Notes under the pieces: generated by a model | Database searches by the model: none | What the model was told of the DNA's origin: nothing | Seen by the model: only the letters and a program-made list of their open reading frames with translations | Shown: in pieces, positions 12,064-20,322 of the stretch | Numbering within the stretch: position 1 is the first letter of the stretch | Layout of the letters: each line of letters begins with the position of its first letter | Assembly: GCA_945859605.1 (NCBI GenBank) | Contig: OX243815.1 | Coordinates: 22,297,811 to 22,361,810, forward strand | Direction: 5' to 3' | Source: Lumbricus rubellus | Taxonomy: Eukaryota; Annelida; Clitellata; Crassiclitellata; Lumbricidae | DNA: 64,000 bases | Translations under genes and position numbers: made by a program

Positions 12064-13896
12064 GGGCTTCCCCCATCAGTTCGCTATGGCATCCTCTCTG
12101 GTAGTGTATCCTCATCTTTCTCTCGTCTAAAAACTTGCCTTTTTTCTCGGAGATGAACGCACTGGGAGCGCTTCTGAAAGGCTCTTGCTGCAAGAAGCGC
12201 TTTATAAATTGTCAGATAAGAAATATATATACTTAATGTATTGCTTGTAAAACTAGTCATTTTTAGAATTTTTTTCAACCAATGAGTTGGTCAATATGGA
12301 AAAAGGAGACTAACTTTGATCTTCTTTTATGCTCTTTTCAAACAGGCATATAAGAAATGGGCAAAGTCTCACCCAACCGAAAAGGCGATTCCAGGATTGA
12401 ACCTTACACACGACCAGCTATTCTTCATCAATTTTGCCCAGGTTGGTCGTCATTTCACACACCACAACATCTTAGTCTGCAGTGCTGCATCATTCTAACT
12501 GACATACTGACATATTAGTCAGTACGCTGACATACTGATATATAAGTCAGTATGCTGACATACTCACATATAAGTCAGTACGCTGACATACTGACATAGA
12601 AGTCAGTACGCTAACAGTCAGTATGCTGATATACTGACATACTAGCTTTGCTTTGAAAGCTGAGGAGGAGTGCCAAATCAATTGTTCATCAACTTTACTT
12701 TCATATTTTAAAAATCGTAGCTCTCCCAAGTTGTGCTGATGATGATAGGTCTATATAGATCTATATATGTATATATATATATATTGTCTGTTTCAGCTGT
12801 TACAGCTTAAGAGTTGTTTTAGTTGTTACTTCCAAAGTCATTGAAGTTTAAACTGGTCACTGATCGTTTTGGATAAATAATTCTTTAGGTCTGGTGCGGT
12901 ACAAATCGACCGGAAAACTTCCTACAAATGATCAGAGCCGGTAAACATAGTCCAGGAAGAATAAGGTTAGAAGCAGTTATTAGCAGTTATTAGCCTATTA
13001 GGCTTTGACATGCTAAACACTTTTCTAACTTTGCTGGTAGACTGAAAATTGAATTGAAGTTAGTTAGTTTATGTGCCTTAAAACGATTTTGCTGTGATAG
13101 ATAGTGCTTGTTTTATTTCAAAATGCAACTCCATAGACAGCATTATGCCATAGAATGGTGTTGCAATCCGCACAACAGCGTGGGCCTTTTATAGGACTAC
13201 AGCATTGACATATTAATGTAAAGGACAAATATTTTGCTTAGGCATTAGGTAAACGTGAGTGTTTAGCATTGTATTGCATTTGCCCATTTATGTAGTGCCT
13301 CTCGCAGCAAGAGCCTTTCAGATGCGCTCCCAGTTCGTGCGACCCCGAGGTTGTAGAGGCAGGATTTGAGGTGAGATAAAGATGAGGAAAGTCGACGGAG
13401 CGAACTGATGGAGGGTCCATTACATAGGGAGGGACCTATGCATGAACATAGGCGCATTGAGTAACACATTGGCATGGAGATCAGCGGAGATGAGTTCGAT
13501 TCCCAAAGCCCCCTCAGGATTGACGTGCATTGTAGGCTGCTATTAGCGCCGTTGTATTGCGGGCTGTATTGCGGGCTATCAGTGCACAAGACACAACAGC
13601 CGAGACATTATTATTAAAGACTAAGAGCAAAACAGACCCGCAGCTTAGTAGCTAAGGTTGATGTTAATTTAGATAACTGCATAGTTGTCGATGGCTCGTT
13701 AACATGCAAACTTTGCTCACTTCAACTCTAACCGGTTGCGATCTGTGATTCGGATTGTTGACTACACGATTCTTATTGTTACTACTGTTATTTTAGGGTG
13801 ATTGGAACGGTGTCGAATTCGGAAGACTTTTCAAAGACTTTCAGCTGCCCTATTGGAAGCAGGATGAATCCCGTTCACAAGTGCTCTGTATGGTAG
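472..13896 (+). CDS. MME: Neprilysin-like M13 zinc endopeptidase, C-terminal 12 exons (5' end missing)
   Basis: M13 peptidases are membrane-anchored zinc endopeptidases that cleave extracellular peptides. Twelve exons join in frame: 472-600, 3200-3298, 4417-4494, 5100-5203, 6275-6333, 6694-6745, 7731-7798, 9629-9759, 10984-11049, 12346-12441, 12889-12965, 13797-13896. They give 352 codons and a TAG stop, about the C-terminal half of a usual 700-780 residue protein. Hallmarks are the substrate-binding NAFY (exon 5), FPAGIL (exon 6), zinc site HEITH (7768-7782), GENIADNGG with the third zinc ligand E (11008-11010), VWCG, and the family-typical C terminus CSVW. Wording around [15 protein letters not shown] and VWCGTNRPE favours neprilysin over ECE, but orthology is not proven. 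All splice sites are GT/AG and phases match. Introns hold a LINE, MITEs and minisatellites without touching the frame, so the gene looks intact. Upstream exons (cytosolic tail, membrane anchor) were not found. Confidence 0.95.
682..2404 (-). pseudogene. LINE ORF2 reverse-transcriptase remnant
   Basis: This is the protein-coding part of the LINE above. It is broken by at least two frame disruptions (near 2027 and near 1001-1101) and lacks the N-terminal endonuclease, so it cannot be active. The RT core between them is still 317 codons long without a stop, which points to fairly recent decay. Confidence 0.88.
682..2440 (-). mobile_element. Decayed non-LTR retrotransposon (LINE, RTE/BovB-like), 5'-truncated
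   Basis: Reverse-transcriptase sequence on the minus strand inside the first M13 intron shown. It reads in three pieces: 2404-2027 (region upstream of RT), 1954-1001 (RT) and 1101-682 (C-terminal region). They are separated by a stop/frame disruption near 2027 and a frameshift near 1001-1101. RT motifs include [13 protein letters not shown] (motif A), [16 protein letters not shown], and the catalytic YADD near 1443-1461. The tail carries the basic [12 protein letters not shown] segment typical of these elements. No endonuclease domain is present: the copy stops in an AAT microsatellite near 2440. The clade is from recall of RTE/BovB-like proteins and is less certain than the RT itself. Confidence 0.9.
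2530..2655. repeat. (AAT)n microsatellite
   Basis: AAT/ATA trinucleotide run with interspersed GACAAT units, next to the truncated 5' side of the LINE. Confidence 0.95.
2918..3085. repeat. (CAT)n microsatellite
   Basis: Nearly pure CAT repeat about 115 bp upstream of M13 exon b. Reading frames through it give poly-His, poly-Met or poly-Asp and are not genes. Confidence 0.97.
3200..3298 (+). CDS. MME: M13 peptidase exon b
   Basis: Thirty-three codons, phase 0, between TTTTCAG and GTTGCC. The peptide ([20 protein letters not shown]) corresponds to the helical segment ending TKKVAREK in M13 enzymes. The donor GTTGCC is weak, but the junction with the next exon keeps family alignment without a gap. 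Confidence 0.9.
3299..4059. other. M13 intron, AT-rich
   Basis: No gene seen. 3480-3720 is AAT/GATA-rich simple sequence; the rest is unremarkable. Confidence 0.7.
4060..4215 (+). repeat. Dispersed repeat C, copy 1
   Basis: Matches 28262-28400 in the same orientation. Shared blocks are TTTTTAGAACT, ACAACCCCTTCTTT, GTAAATTA, and AGAAGTGCTTCTACAACTGC, with substitutions and small gaps between. The type is unknown; no coding potential or terminal inverted repeat was found. Confidence 0.75.
4417..4494 (+). CDS. MME: M13 peptidase exon c (IGYPDYI)
   Basis: Twenty-six codons, phase 0, acceptor TTTTTAG and strong donor [20 protein letters not shown] is the conserved M13 IGxPD(F/Y)I block. Confidence 0.92.
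4495..5946. other. M13 introns around exon d
   Basis: Apart from exon d (5100-5203), I see no gene or clear repeat. Several TAGGCCTA words occur (for example 5073 and 5273). Confidence 0.6.
5100..5203 (+). CDS. MME: M13 peptidase exon d
   Basis: Acceptor TTTTTCTAG; the exon encodes [16 protein letters not shown] and ends two bases into an Arg codon before GTAAAA. The Arg codon is completed by the first base of exon e, giving the RW step seen in the family. Confidence 0.9.
5947..6221. mobile_element. hAT-type MITE with perfect 8-bp target site duplication
   Basis: A 275-bp non-coding element with 15-bp terminal inverted repeats: CAGGGCCGGATTAAG at the left and its exact complement at the right. 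It is flanked on both sides by CAGTGGAC (5939-5946 and 6222-6229). CAG-starting termini and an 8-bp duplication are typical of hAT transposons. Fragments of the same family occur at 35161 and 43186. It ends about 50 bp before M13 exon e. Confidence 0.92.
6275..6333 (+). CDS. MME: M13 peptidase exon e (NAFY substrate-binding motif)
   Basis: Begins at the third base of Arg; encodes [19 protein letters not shown] and one base of Ser before GTGAGT. NAFY is the M13 NAxY motif that binds the substrate backbone. The exon lies just downstream of the MITE at 5947-6221. Confidence 0.93.
6694..6745 (+). CDS. MME: M13 peptidase exon f (FPAGIL)
   Basis: Acceptor GATTTTTTCAG. The exon encodes [16 protein letters not shown] plus two bases of Met before GTATGT. 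FPAG(I/M)LxPPFF is one of the most conserved M13 blocks. Confidence 0.93.
6913..7160. repeat. (TC)n microsatellite grading into TCTG repeats
   Basis: About 90 bp of pure TC followed by degenerate TCTG/TCTC, in the intron before the HEITH exon. Confidence 0.97.
7731..7798 (+). CDS. MME: M13 peptidase exon g (HEITH zinc site)
   Basis: Completes the Met codon and encodes [20 protein letters not shown] through DK, then one base of Gly before GTAAAA. HEITH at 7768-7782 supplies two zinc-ligand histidines and the catalytic Glu. The acceptor TTGACCAG has a poor pyrimidine tract. Confidence 0.93.
7869..8995. mobile_element. 1.1-kb non-autonomous inverted-repeat element with TA target sites
   Basis: The left end begins GGGGAGAGTGCTCCAAGACG and the right end is its near-complement (CGTCTTGTAGCACTCTCCCC). 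TA lies immediately outside both ends, consistent with a TA target duplication as in Tc1/mariner-like elements. The terminal motif CAAGACGCCCA recurs internally in both orientations (about 8040-8130 and 8508-8625). No reading frame is credible. It lies in the intron between M13 exons g and h. Confidence 0.8.
8508..8630. repeat. Internal palindromic repeat of the 7869-8995 element
   Basis: Three consecutive units each contain a near-palindrome of the form CAAGACGCCCATGGGCTTCT, followed by TGTAATCTCTATGCTT in the first two. Each is a miniature of the element's two termini joined head to head. Confidence 0.8.
9594..9626. repeat. (TA)n microsatellite forming a splice acceptor tract
   Basis: TA dinucleotide run ending in CAG at the acceptor of M13 exon h. 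It replaces the usual polypyrimidine tract. Confidence 0.9.
9629..9759 (+). CDS. MME: M13 peptidase exon h
   Basis: Starts with two bases of Gly (GR step), then [20 protein letters not shown] and on to the phase-0 donor GTTAGT. WW and the NFKEKTQC Cys region match M13 family members. Its acceptor is unusual: an uninterrupted TA microsatellite ending in CAG. Confidence 0.92.
9760..10983. other. M13 intron
   Basis: No gene seen. 10365-10423 is a TAA microsatellite. Reading frames of 60-74 codons at 10179 and 10444 resemble nothing known. Confidence 0.65.
10984..11049 (+). CDS. MME: M13 peptidase exon i (GENIADNGG)
   Basis: Twenty-two codons, phase 0, acceptor AACTTTAG and donor [26 protein letters not shown] contains the third zinc ligand (Glu, 11008-11010) and the supporting Asp (11020-11022). 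Confidence 0.94.
11240..11970. repeat. 28-bp minisatellite, about 26 copies
   Basis: Tandem array of a 28-bp unit containing GACCAGAATGACTTTGCATT followed by GGTGTTCT or GGTGCACT. Single-base variants are scattered and the edge copies are more diverged. Because 28 is not divisible by 3 and the unit lacks stops on the minus strand, all three minus frames stay open (up to 310 codons). That is a repeat artefact and not a gene. It lies in the M13 intron after the GENIADNGG exon. Confidence 0.97.
11978..12063. repeat. (TA)n microsatellite
   Basis: TA-rich run joining the 28-bp minisatellite to the dispersed repeat B copy. Confidence 0.9.
12064..12215 (-). repeat. Dispersed repeat B, copy 1 (minus)
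   Basis: Its reverse complement matches 13285-13440 and 51868-52055. Shared blocks are CGCAGCAAGAG-like, TTTCAGAAGCGCTCCCAGTG, AGATGAGGA and GAGCGAACTGATGG. An interspersed repeat of unknown class, perhaps SINE-like. Confidence 0.8.
12346..12441 (+). CDS. MME: M13 peptidase exon j
   Basis: Thirty-two codons, phase 0, acceptor TTCAAACAG and donor GTTGGT. The exon encodes [20 protein letters not shown] followed by [12 protein letters not shown], the conserved (L/F)FF(L/I)NFAQ block. Confidence 0.93.
12499..12648. repeat. Second 28-bp minisatellite with CTGACATACTGA units
   Basis: About five units of roughly 28 bp containing CTGACATACTGA and TCAGTACG/TCAGTATG, which are partly complementary, so each unit can fold. 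It lies directly after M13 exon j. Confidence 0.85.
12889..12965 (+). CDS. MME: M13 peptidase exon k (VWCG, HSPGRIR)
   Basis: Acceptor TTCTTTAG. The exon encodes [18 protein letters not shown] then KHSPGRI and two bases of Arg before GTTAGA. The HSPG(x)xR block contributes to the substrate-carboxylate pocket in the family. Confidence 0.93.
13285..13440 (+). repeat. Dispersed repeat B, copy 2
   Basis: Contains CTCGCAGCAAGAGCCTTTCA, GCGCTCCCAGT, AGATGAGGAAAG, GGAGCGAACTGATGG and GGGACCTATGCA, in the same order as 51868-52055. A tRNA-like B-box (AGTTCGATTCC) follows near 13493-13503 and may belong to an adjoining SINE. Confidence 0.8.
13797..13896 (+). CDS. MME: M13 peptidase terminal exon (CSVW stop)
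   Basis: Acceptor TTATTTTAG. The first base completes Arg, followed by [20 protein letters not shown] and the C terminus VHKCSVW then TAG. CxVW at the extreme C terminus is diagnostic of membrane M13 peptidases. Confidence 0.95.
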
Positions 13897-16696
13897 CCAA
13901 TATGTATAGCCGTTGTTAGCCACGCTTGAAAACGAATCTATTATTATTATTGAAGAAAAGAGGATCTGAAGCATCTCAGATTAATTTTATCTCGTGTTTA
14001 ATTACTGTACAGAACAGATTTTAACCGTTCCATTTACCTACTTATCGACGTCATTCATTACGATTAAGACTCGCAGATAGGCCTACGCATTCTATTCGAT
14101 TGATGATTTTGTGGTTAATCGTATTTGAGTTTGGTTTTGTGTTAGTTTGAGTATTGGTATAGCAGAACCTGTAAAGTATTAAATATTAGACTATTATACG
14201 TGATTTTATATGAAAAAATGTCGGACTATTTTTGTGATGTGTTGCTGCAACGTTGAAGCTCATTTCTAAAGACAGCAAAACATGACGCAATCTGGGAGTT
14301 TTTACACTTCAAGACGAATGATGCTTAGCTGCAGCTGCGGATCTGTTTTGCTCTTAGTCTGTAATAATGTCTCGGCTGTTGTGTCTCGTACAGTGATAAA
14401 TTTAAGTTGCATGGGAAACTCATCGTCCTCATTATCTACCTGTATAATCAATCATTCGATCGGAATTAGTCTTGACTGACACTGCAGCCTAAGCGTGTTG
14501 GCGCATGGACTTAAACGTTGCCCTAAGTAATAACTTTAAAGCATGCACTTGCTCATCTTTATTATCGTCATCATCTAGCCTCATTTTGTACTTCAGCATG
14601 GTCAACATCGCTGTGACGCTGTTCAATTTGTCTATGTTCGCTCTTGCTGCGTGTTAAATTGCGAAAATAATTTTTATCCGTGCTCGACAAAATAATGCCA
14701 TCACTCTACACTTTCAGAAATTCCACGATCTTGCCTCAATAATAATCCTACGGATGGTGAAGAGTACATGTGTATTAAAAATTCCGAAGTGGCTGAAAAG
14801 AAAAAAGGTTGTGATGAAATGTGAAATGTGTTTTAACGATCGGAATTGTTCACCCAAAATGCCGTGCAAAGAAAAAAGCCGGAGCTCACAACATTGAATC
14901 ATCAAATTACAATGTGTCAAATTAGCGTGAATACCCTGGGCCATATATTATGCTAATAGTAAAATATAACGTCTCCATGATGGCTCGGCTTACAACCTAA
15001 TTTGACAGGTTCGTTCTTTACTATATTATGTCAGCTGTCTTTAGTCATCAAGCAGCTGATGCAATGTACAGCGTTGTACAGTGTCGTACACTTCGTTCGC
15101 GTCCCTCTGAGATCCTCCGTTGCATTACCCGATGCTGTCGCCTCTTCCTCCTCGTTCGCTGTCAACTTCAAATTACCATCGCAGACTATTATATAATAGA
15201 AGAGTCTTGCTCCACGTTCCAGTCTGCTTTCGGCAACGCCGTTTGTATTAAACTGACAAGGGCATAGGTTGGAAAGAAGCTTTTTAGGATTTTCATTTCA
15301 ATGGCATTTCAAATGGACATAGTGGCAAAATTAGCGGAAGTAGTTTTTAAACAGTCTGAAAATATTTATTTATATGGCGGATTTGAACCCGTAAATTAAC
15401 CCACCCGACCCTAAATGCGCCCATGCTTATGGCCTACTGACGAGTCGCCAGTTGACATAATTATATAGCACTTCTGCAGTTGTAGGCTACTGTAGGCTAC
15501 ATGAGATCAAACAATAACAAAGCTCTACTCCATGATTTTCATATGCGCTACAAAATCCACAGCCTACTGTCACATGACATAAAAAATTACGAGAACAGCA
15601 CATTGAGGAACATTTGCATTTGCAGTTTTTACAGACGAAGTTGAATGAAGTTGGGTGTTTTAGTGTTAAGTTATACACAAAGTGCAGTTCCATATGAATT
15701 TCTGCAGATGTGCTGGCATAGGGCCTACATTTATTATTGCTAGCCATACTGTAATAGGCCTAGTTCACAACTTTTCTGAGAAATTTCCCAATCCGTGAGA
15801 CCATTCATTACCTGACCAATAATAATTTAATGTGAGGGTCGTGACATAAAAAAATTATAGTTCAAGAGACGATGATTTCCTATCCAGGTTCTCTCTTTTC
15901 CGGCAGTTTACGACTCCCAACGTCACGGTTGCAAACTGATAAAAATTCCAACCAACGATGTACGGAGATGAGGCACTTAGTCATGGTCGTTAGTTACACG
16001 AAACCTGTGAATAGGCCTACATGTAGGCCCTAGGTCTATCGATCGGACAAACAGATGTTTCCTACGTGATACAGCCTACAGCGAGTGGTTTAGTACCTGC
16101 AAAAATAGATTTGTTGTTGTTCCTGCATTACTCTAATTTGATGACTTTAAGTCTTTAGCTGTTTAGCGGGGCTATAGGCCTACTGTGAGAATTCGTAACA
16201 CACTGTTTATCTGTTTAATTTCAGCGCAATAGGCTACCGAGCGGTCACAGTGTTTGCTTTTTAGGCCGACAATCCCTACATAGTACATACGGTGAATGAC
16301 ATGTAGGCCTAAGCGTCCTCGCCGATTTTAACTTTTACCCAACATTCGACGATACACTCCGGCCTAGGATGAACATATTCTCGCCATTAAAAACCAGGAC
16401 AAGTTACCATTAACAAACGGAGATTTTTGCAAATATAGGCTACAACTGGTGACGCGAAATGGTCCGATATGCCCTCTCAACCTAATTGCGTATTCAGAGC
16501 ATAACAATTACCATTAAAACTAAGGTAGACAAAGTTCACGATAGGCCAGGTCCCAATGGCCCTAAGCTTGTTAACCCAAAATCCTGTGTTTTTCTCCAGT
16601 TTTCTGTAACAACAATTGAAACTGTTGAGGGGCAACGTTAGTTTCGGCAGTGTTTAGCTGTCTTTGTCCCATGTTTTCATATTTTGCCTTGAGTTA
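13897..16696. other. Intergenic region after the M13 gene
   Basis: No gene recognised. The first part should be the 3' UTR of the M13 gene. Short open stretches at 14282, 15002 and 15487 lack family resemblance. A minus-strand B-box-like GGGTTCAAATCC near 15371-15382 may mark a SINE fragment. Confidence 0.6.
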
Positions 16697-17330
16697 GTAG
16701 TGTCGCGACCCCCATTTTCGGAAACTGCCAGGTGTTTCCAAACGAGGTGCCACGCTGTTGGAGCGGCGTCCGTGAATTGAGGGGAACCGAGGATAATGCG
16801 AAATAAGCAGGGTCAGCAGTTTCTACGGTATGCGCCAGGGCAGAGTCAATTCCTGATTGGCCGTAAGGGAGGGTAGCTTCCACCACTTCAGGCCGGGGTT
16901 GTCTTACACAGGTACCAAGGATAGCTCGAGTGGAAGGGACATACAGCTCAGCGGCTCTCGGTCTGAGAGCAACGACTTCATTTGCATAAAGGTCGTCAGG
17001 GTTCGAATCCGCTCCAACAGGTTTTTGGATCCCCCTTTCCTTTAGTGGTGTTACCACTTCCCTTGGCCGTTCCGAAACTACCTCACCTTCCTTCGAAGAA
17101 GGGATAAACTGACCCGGGCGTTCATGCAATTGACTTATCTCGTTATTGAGGTGCTCTATTTGAGAATCATGGCGCTCCATAAATTCTGCTAGTGTGCCTG
17201 TGAAGGACTGTAGAAGTTCAACGACTCCTGTTTTACTCATCCCCTCGGGGTCATTATCATCCGGGGTTTCTCCTTCCTCATTCTCTTCCCTATTCTCCTC
17301 CACCTCGTCTTCATAAGATACCTCGGACAT
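16677..17330 (-). pseudogene. 3' LTR copy of the gag-like N terminus (fragment)
   Basis: Same first 210 codons as the frame at 22905, but downstream of the interior. It leaves the LTR at 16701 and stops in host DNA. It is a by-product of the LTR duplication and not a gene. Confidence 0.85.
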
Positions 17331-18404
17331 TTCAGGGTTATCTTAAGTCAAAGTTATTCAATACTCGTTTAGATTATTTAATTAAGCAAACGTATCTTAA
17401 CTGCAGTTGACAAACTTTGTCAATGTTTAACAATAGTTGAAATTAAAAGCAATGTTCTCGTACAATGTACAATATTCACTATTCAGAGTCTGTTCCGTAA
17501 GATTTAACTACACGACTTAATTATTACACGTTTCTAATACATGTTCTAACTTTACTCTGATTATTTAAGTAAAACACTTTAGGCTTATGAAGGTTAAATC
17601 TTATATCAGTTTTACAGGCGCGTTTCTCTTCTGAAAGAATTGTTTATTATTATCTAATCAATTTATACTCAATCAATTATCTAATTAATTATTGCACACG
17701 ATCCATTCGTTGCTAATTATCTACCAACACTGCACACAGCCAAAGTATTATTCACAGATTATACTTATTCAATTTTCTCGGTTAAGGAATCAGATAAAAA
17801 CCACAGTGATACTTCTCTACCCCTCCAGTAATTGTTATCGCAGCGATCGGCAATGACGACAATGGCGGTCACAAGGAATCGTCTACCAGAGAATTTACCA
17901 CGGAAGAATTTTGGTTCTATTTCGTCGACAATTTAGTGTAAAAACTTCCTCCAGACTCTACGGTCTTAACCAGAAGTATCTTCAATATCTCGTTCGTCCG
18001 TTGAATTATTAAACGAATTATTTCAAAGAGATTTCTGTCGGAATTCTTCTTATTTTTATCAACAATTTCGTCGGCACGAGCACGGAGATGTTGCACCCTC
18101 GAAACCTTTTCTCCGTCTGCCGATCTAGCTGTTTCCAGCCAACCAGAGACGACGTCACGTGACTCGTGAGAGTCCCGTGACCGAGGAGGTCCAATCAAAA
18201 CGGTTGCGTTGCCGCCGATCTAAAAATAGAGTGTCGCAATGCAATATTCTCCGCTAAAAAGGTTTACTGCTCCGGCGGTCAGTTCCAAAAAGGGGTTAAA
18301 CTCCGAGGACCGCTCGCAAATTTAGCAAGGCCGCGAATCTAGGCCGCAAATCGTTTTAGGCCGCAAATTTATAATTAACGATCGGAATTTCCACGATCGT
18401 TACA
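16701..18404 (-). repeat. 3' LTR (minus-strand element)
   Basis: 1704-bp LTR. In element orientation it starts TGTAACGATCG at 18404 and ends CGACA at 16701. It repeats the 93-codon frame (18198-17917) and the first 210 codons of the gag-like frame, which here run out into flanking DNA and stop at 16677 after 217 codons. Confidence 0.95.
17917..18198 (-). CDS. 93-codon ORF, copy in the 3' LTR (hypothetical)
   Basis: Identical to 23492-23773 because it lies at the same place in the other LTR. A transcript from the 3' LTR promoter would read outward toward the M13 gene. Confidence 0.3.
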   Translation of the reverse strand: MIGPPRSRDSHESRDVVSGWLETARSADGEKVSRVQHLRARADEIVDKNKKNSDRNLFEIIRLIIQRTNEILKILLVKTVESGGSFYTKLSTK

Positions 18405-18417
18405 CTTCCCCCCACTT
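18405..18417 (-). promoter_or_regulatory. Polypurine tract of the LTR element
   Basis: On the minus strand AAGTGGGGGGAAG abuts the TGTAAC start of the 3' LTR, the expected position and composition for plus-strand DNA priming. Confidence 0.85.
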
Positions 18418-20322
18418 AGTCCGAAATTTTCCACCATAGAGGAAAATTTATCAGCTCCTGCTGATCATAACCGAGAAACATTATGCACAAGGTACCGTAG
18501 AGGATACCATAATGTAAACAATAACCGAACATCAACACAATCAACTAAAGAGAGTTCGCTAAATCACATCAACTGCGATTACAATATGGCTAGAGATGTA
18601 CCACATCTCAAGTATATATCACGAAACTTTGCAGGTTATTACACAACTAAGAATTCGCAAAAGGCATCTCTCTAAACGAAACGCATGAACACACAATAGC
18701 TTCTATCACAATTGCAGCGAATGATTCTACTATCAGTTATATCTTAAGCGGTACGAGATGGCAGCAGCAACTGATCAAGGGTAATAGCAAAGCATGACAG
18801 GTTAAACAACAATCATATTACTGTAATCACTACTTTTCATCCAATACCATCACTTGCTCGGGACCACTTACAAGGATAAATAAATGTCTTCCTAAACACT
18901 AAAAGGTCATGTCCCGGCACCATATTCAGTAATATTATCAATTAAACAGCACAACATACCAAAGCATATCAATAACTACAGCACAAGACATCTTAAATGT
19001 CAAAGCGAACATTCATCCCATCACTCTGACAATTCATTTGCACACAGCATCACCAAATCCTGTTCCTAACCAGTCAGACCACACTACTGCTCACGTATTA
19101 CTCAGGGCTAGAAATCAACAACACTTTTAACTAATGCTGTATTCCATTTACACCACCCTTTCAGATACCACATACAACCACCAACGATTGCAACAAACTC
19201 TTTTCTGAGCATTCATAAACAGGGGCAGTCAGCACATCATCACAGGCAGAACACATTACACTTAGGCTGAGACTACTAAACAAAGGCTTTCTGTTTAGCT
19301 AAGCATTCTTAATACGCACTAGGACGGCATTATCCTCGACCTATGCAATAATCTCTCCACGTCCCCCTTCCAAGACGGAGTACAACAGAGCAGACCACCC
19401 GAGGCAAGTTAAACAAAGGGATTTACTGTTTAGTAAAACATACCCAAGAAACTAACGGGTTTCTCCCTGACCTAAGCTATGACCTCTCCACGTCTACCTT
19501 ACAAGACGGAGTACAACAGAGCAGAACAGTAACGCTAACTAGTAAACAAAAGGATTTACTGCTTAGTAAAGCATACCAAAGAACTAGGCCGTCTAAAGCT
19601 CACAACTCTAAACACCAGGTCATTTGTCTCACCTCTCATATAATCTAAACTGACTGCGGGGACATTAGACTACTTACAAGTCTACAATCTGTCTTACTCA
19701 CACACTACTCGGGACTTACACATATCACACAGACATACTAGATCCTTTCACACATCCTATCTACACAACTCACTAATCAACATCCAAGACTACTTCTACT
19801 AACTGCTACGAAGGTCAAGCTACTCATAATTCAATATGCTAAATAATACCTTCCTAACTTTTATGATTATGCACATTCAACTTTAAAATACATTCACCAC
19901 AGTTACTGAGCTCAGCTACTCATAATCCGCAATACTGAATATCACCTTATTAATTTCCTATTACAGTTATATGCAAATTTAACCTTAAAACTGCATACAC
20001 AACATTTGCCTTTTCTCTGTGGCAACAACAACAGAAATGCAATGAAACACGCAAGTAAACACTCTTATCCCTGAGCACGACTGTCATATGCATATCAATA
20101 AACAGAAGTAATACTGAACCACAGTGTTTCATCATACAACAACTAAGAAAGAGGGGACTCTACCCTCTGAGCTATTACCCCGTCGCCATTATGCGACTCA
20201 CATCCGTATGTCTACAGCCATACTTCATTTACAATAACTACTAATGTGAGCGCTGCATAAAAATTTAAATACACAAAACAAACACAAACAACTTAACTAA
20301 CAGTCTATCACATTACATCACA
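18418..20322 (-). other. Non-coding 3' interior of the LTR element
   Basis: About 1.9 kb with frequent stops on both strands and no trace of pol domains. It contains diverged internal duplications: CAAGACGGAGTACAACAGAG recurs about 130 bp apart (near 19370 and 19500), and GCTACTCATAAT recurs near 19814 and 19915. Confidence 0.75.

Noticed and set aside
11244..12193. Overlapping minus-strand frames of 113-310 codons
   Set aside because: They are the 28-bp minisatellite read in three frames; the period makes all frames open. No domain or flanking exon supports them.
16677..17330. 217-codon frame as a separate gene
   Set aside because: It is the LTR copy of the gag-like N terminus running into flanking DNA.
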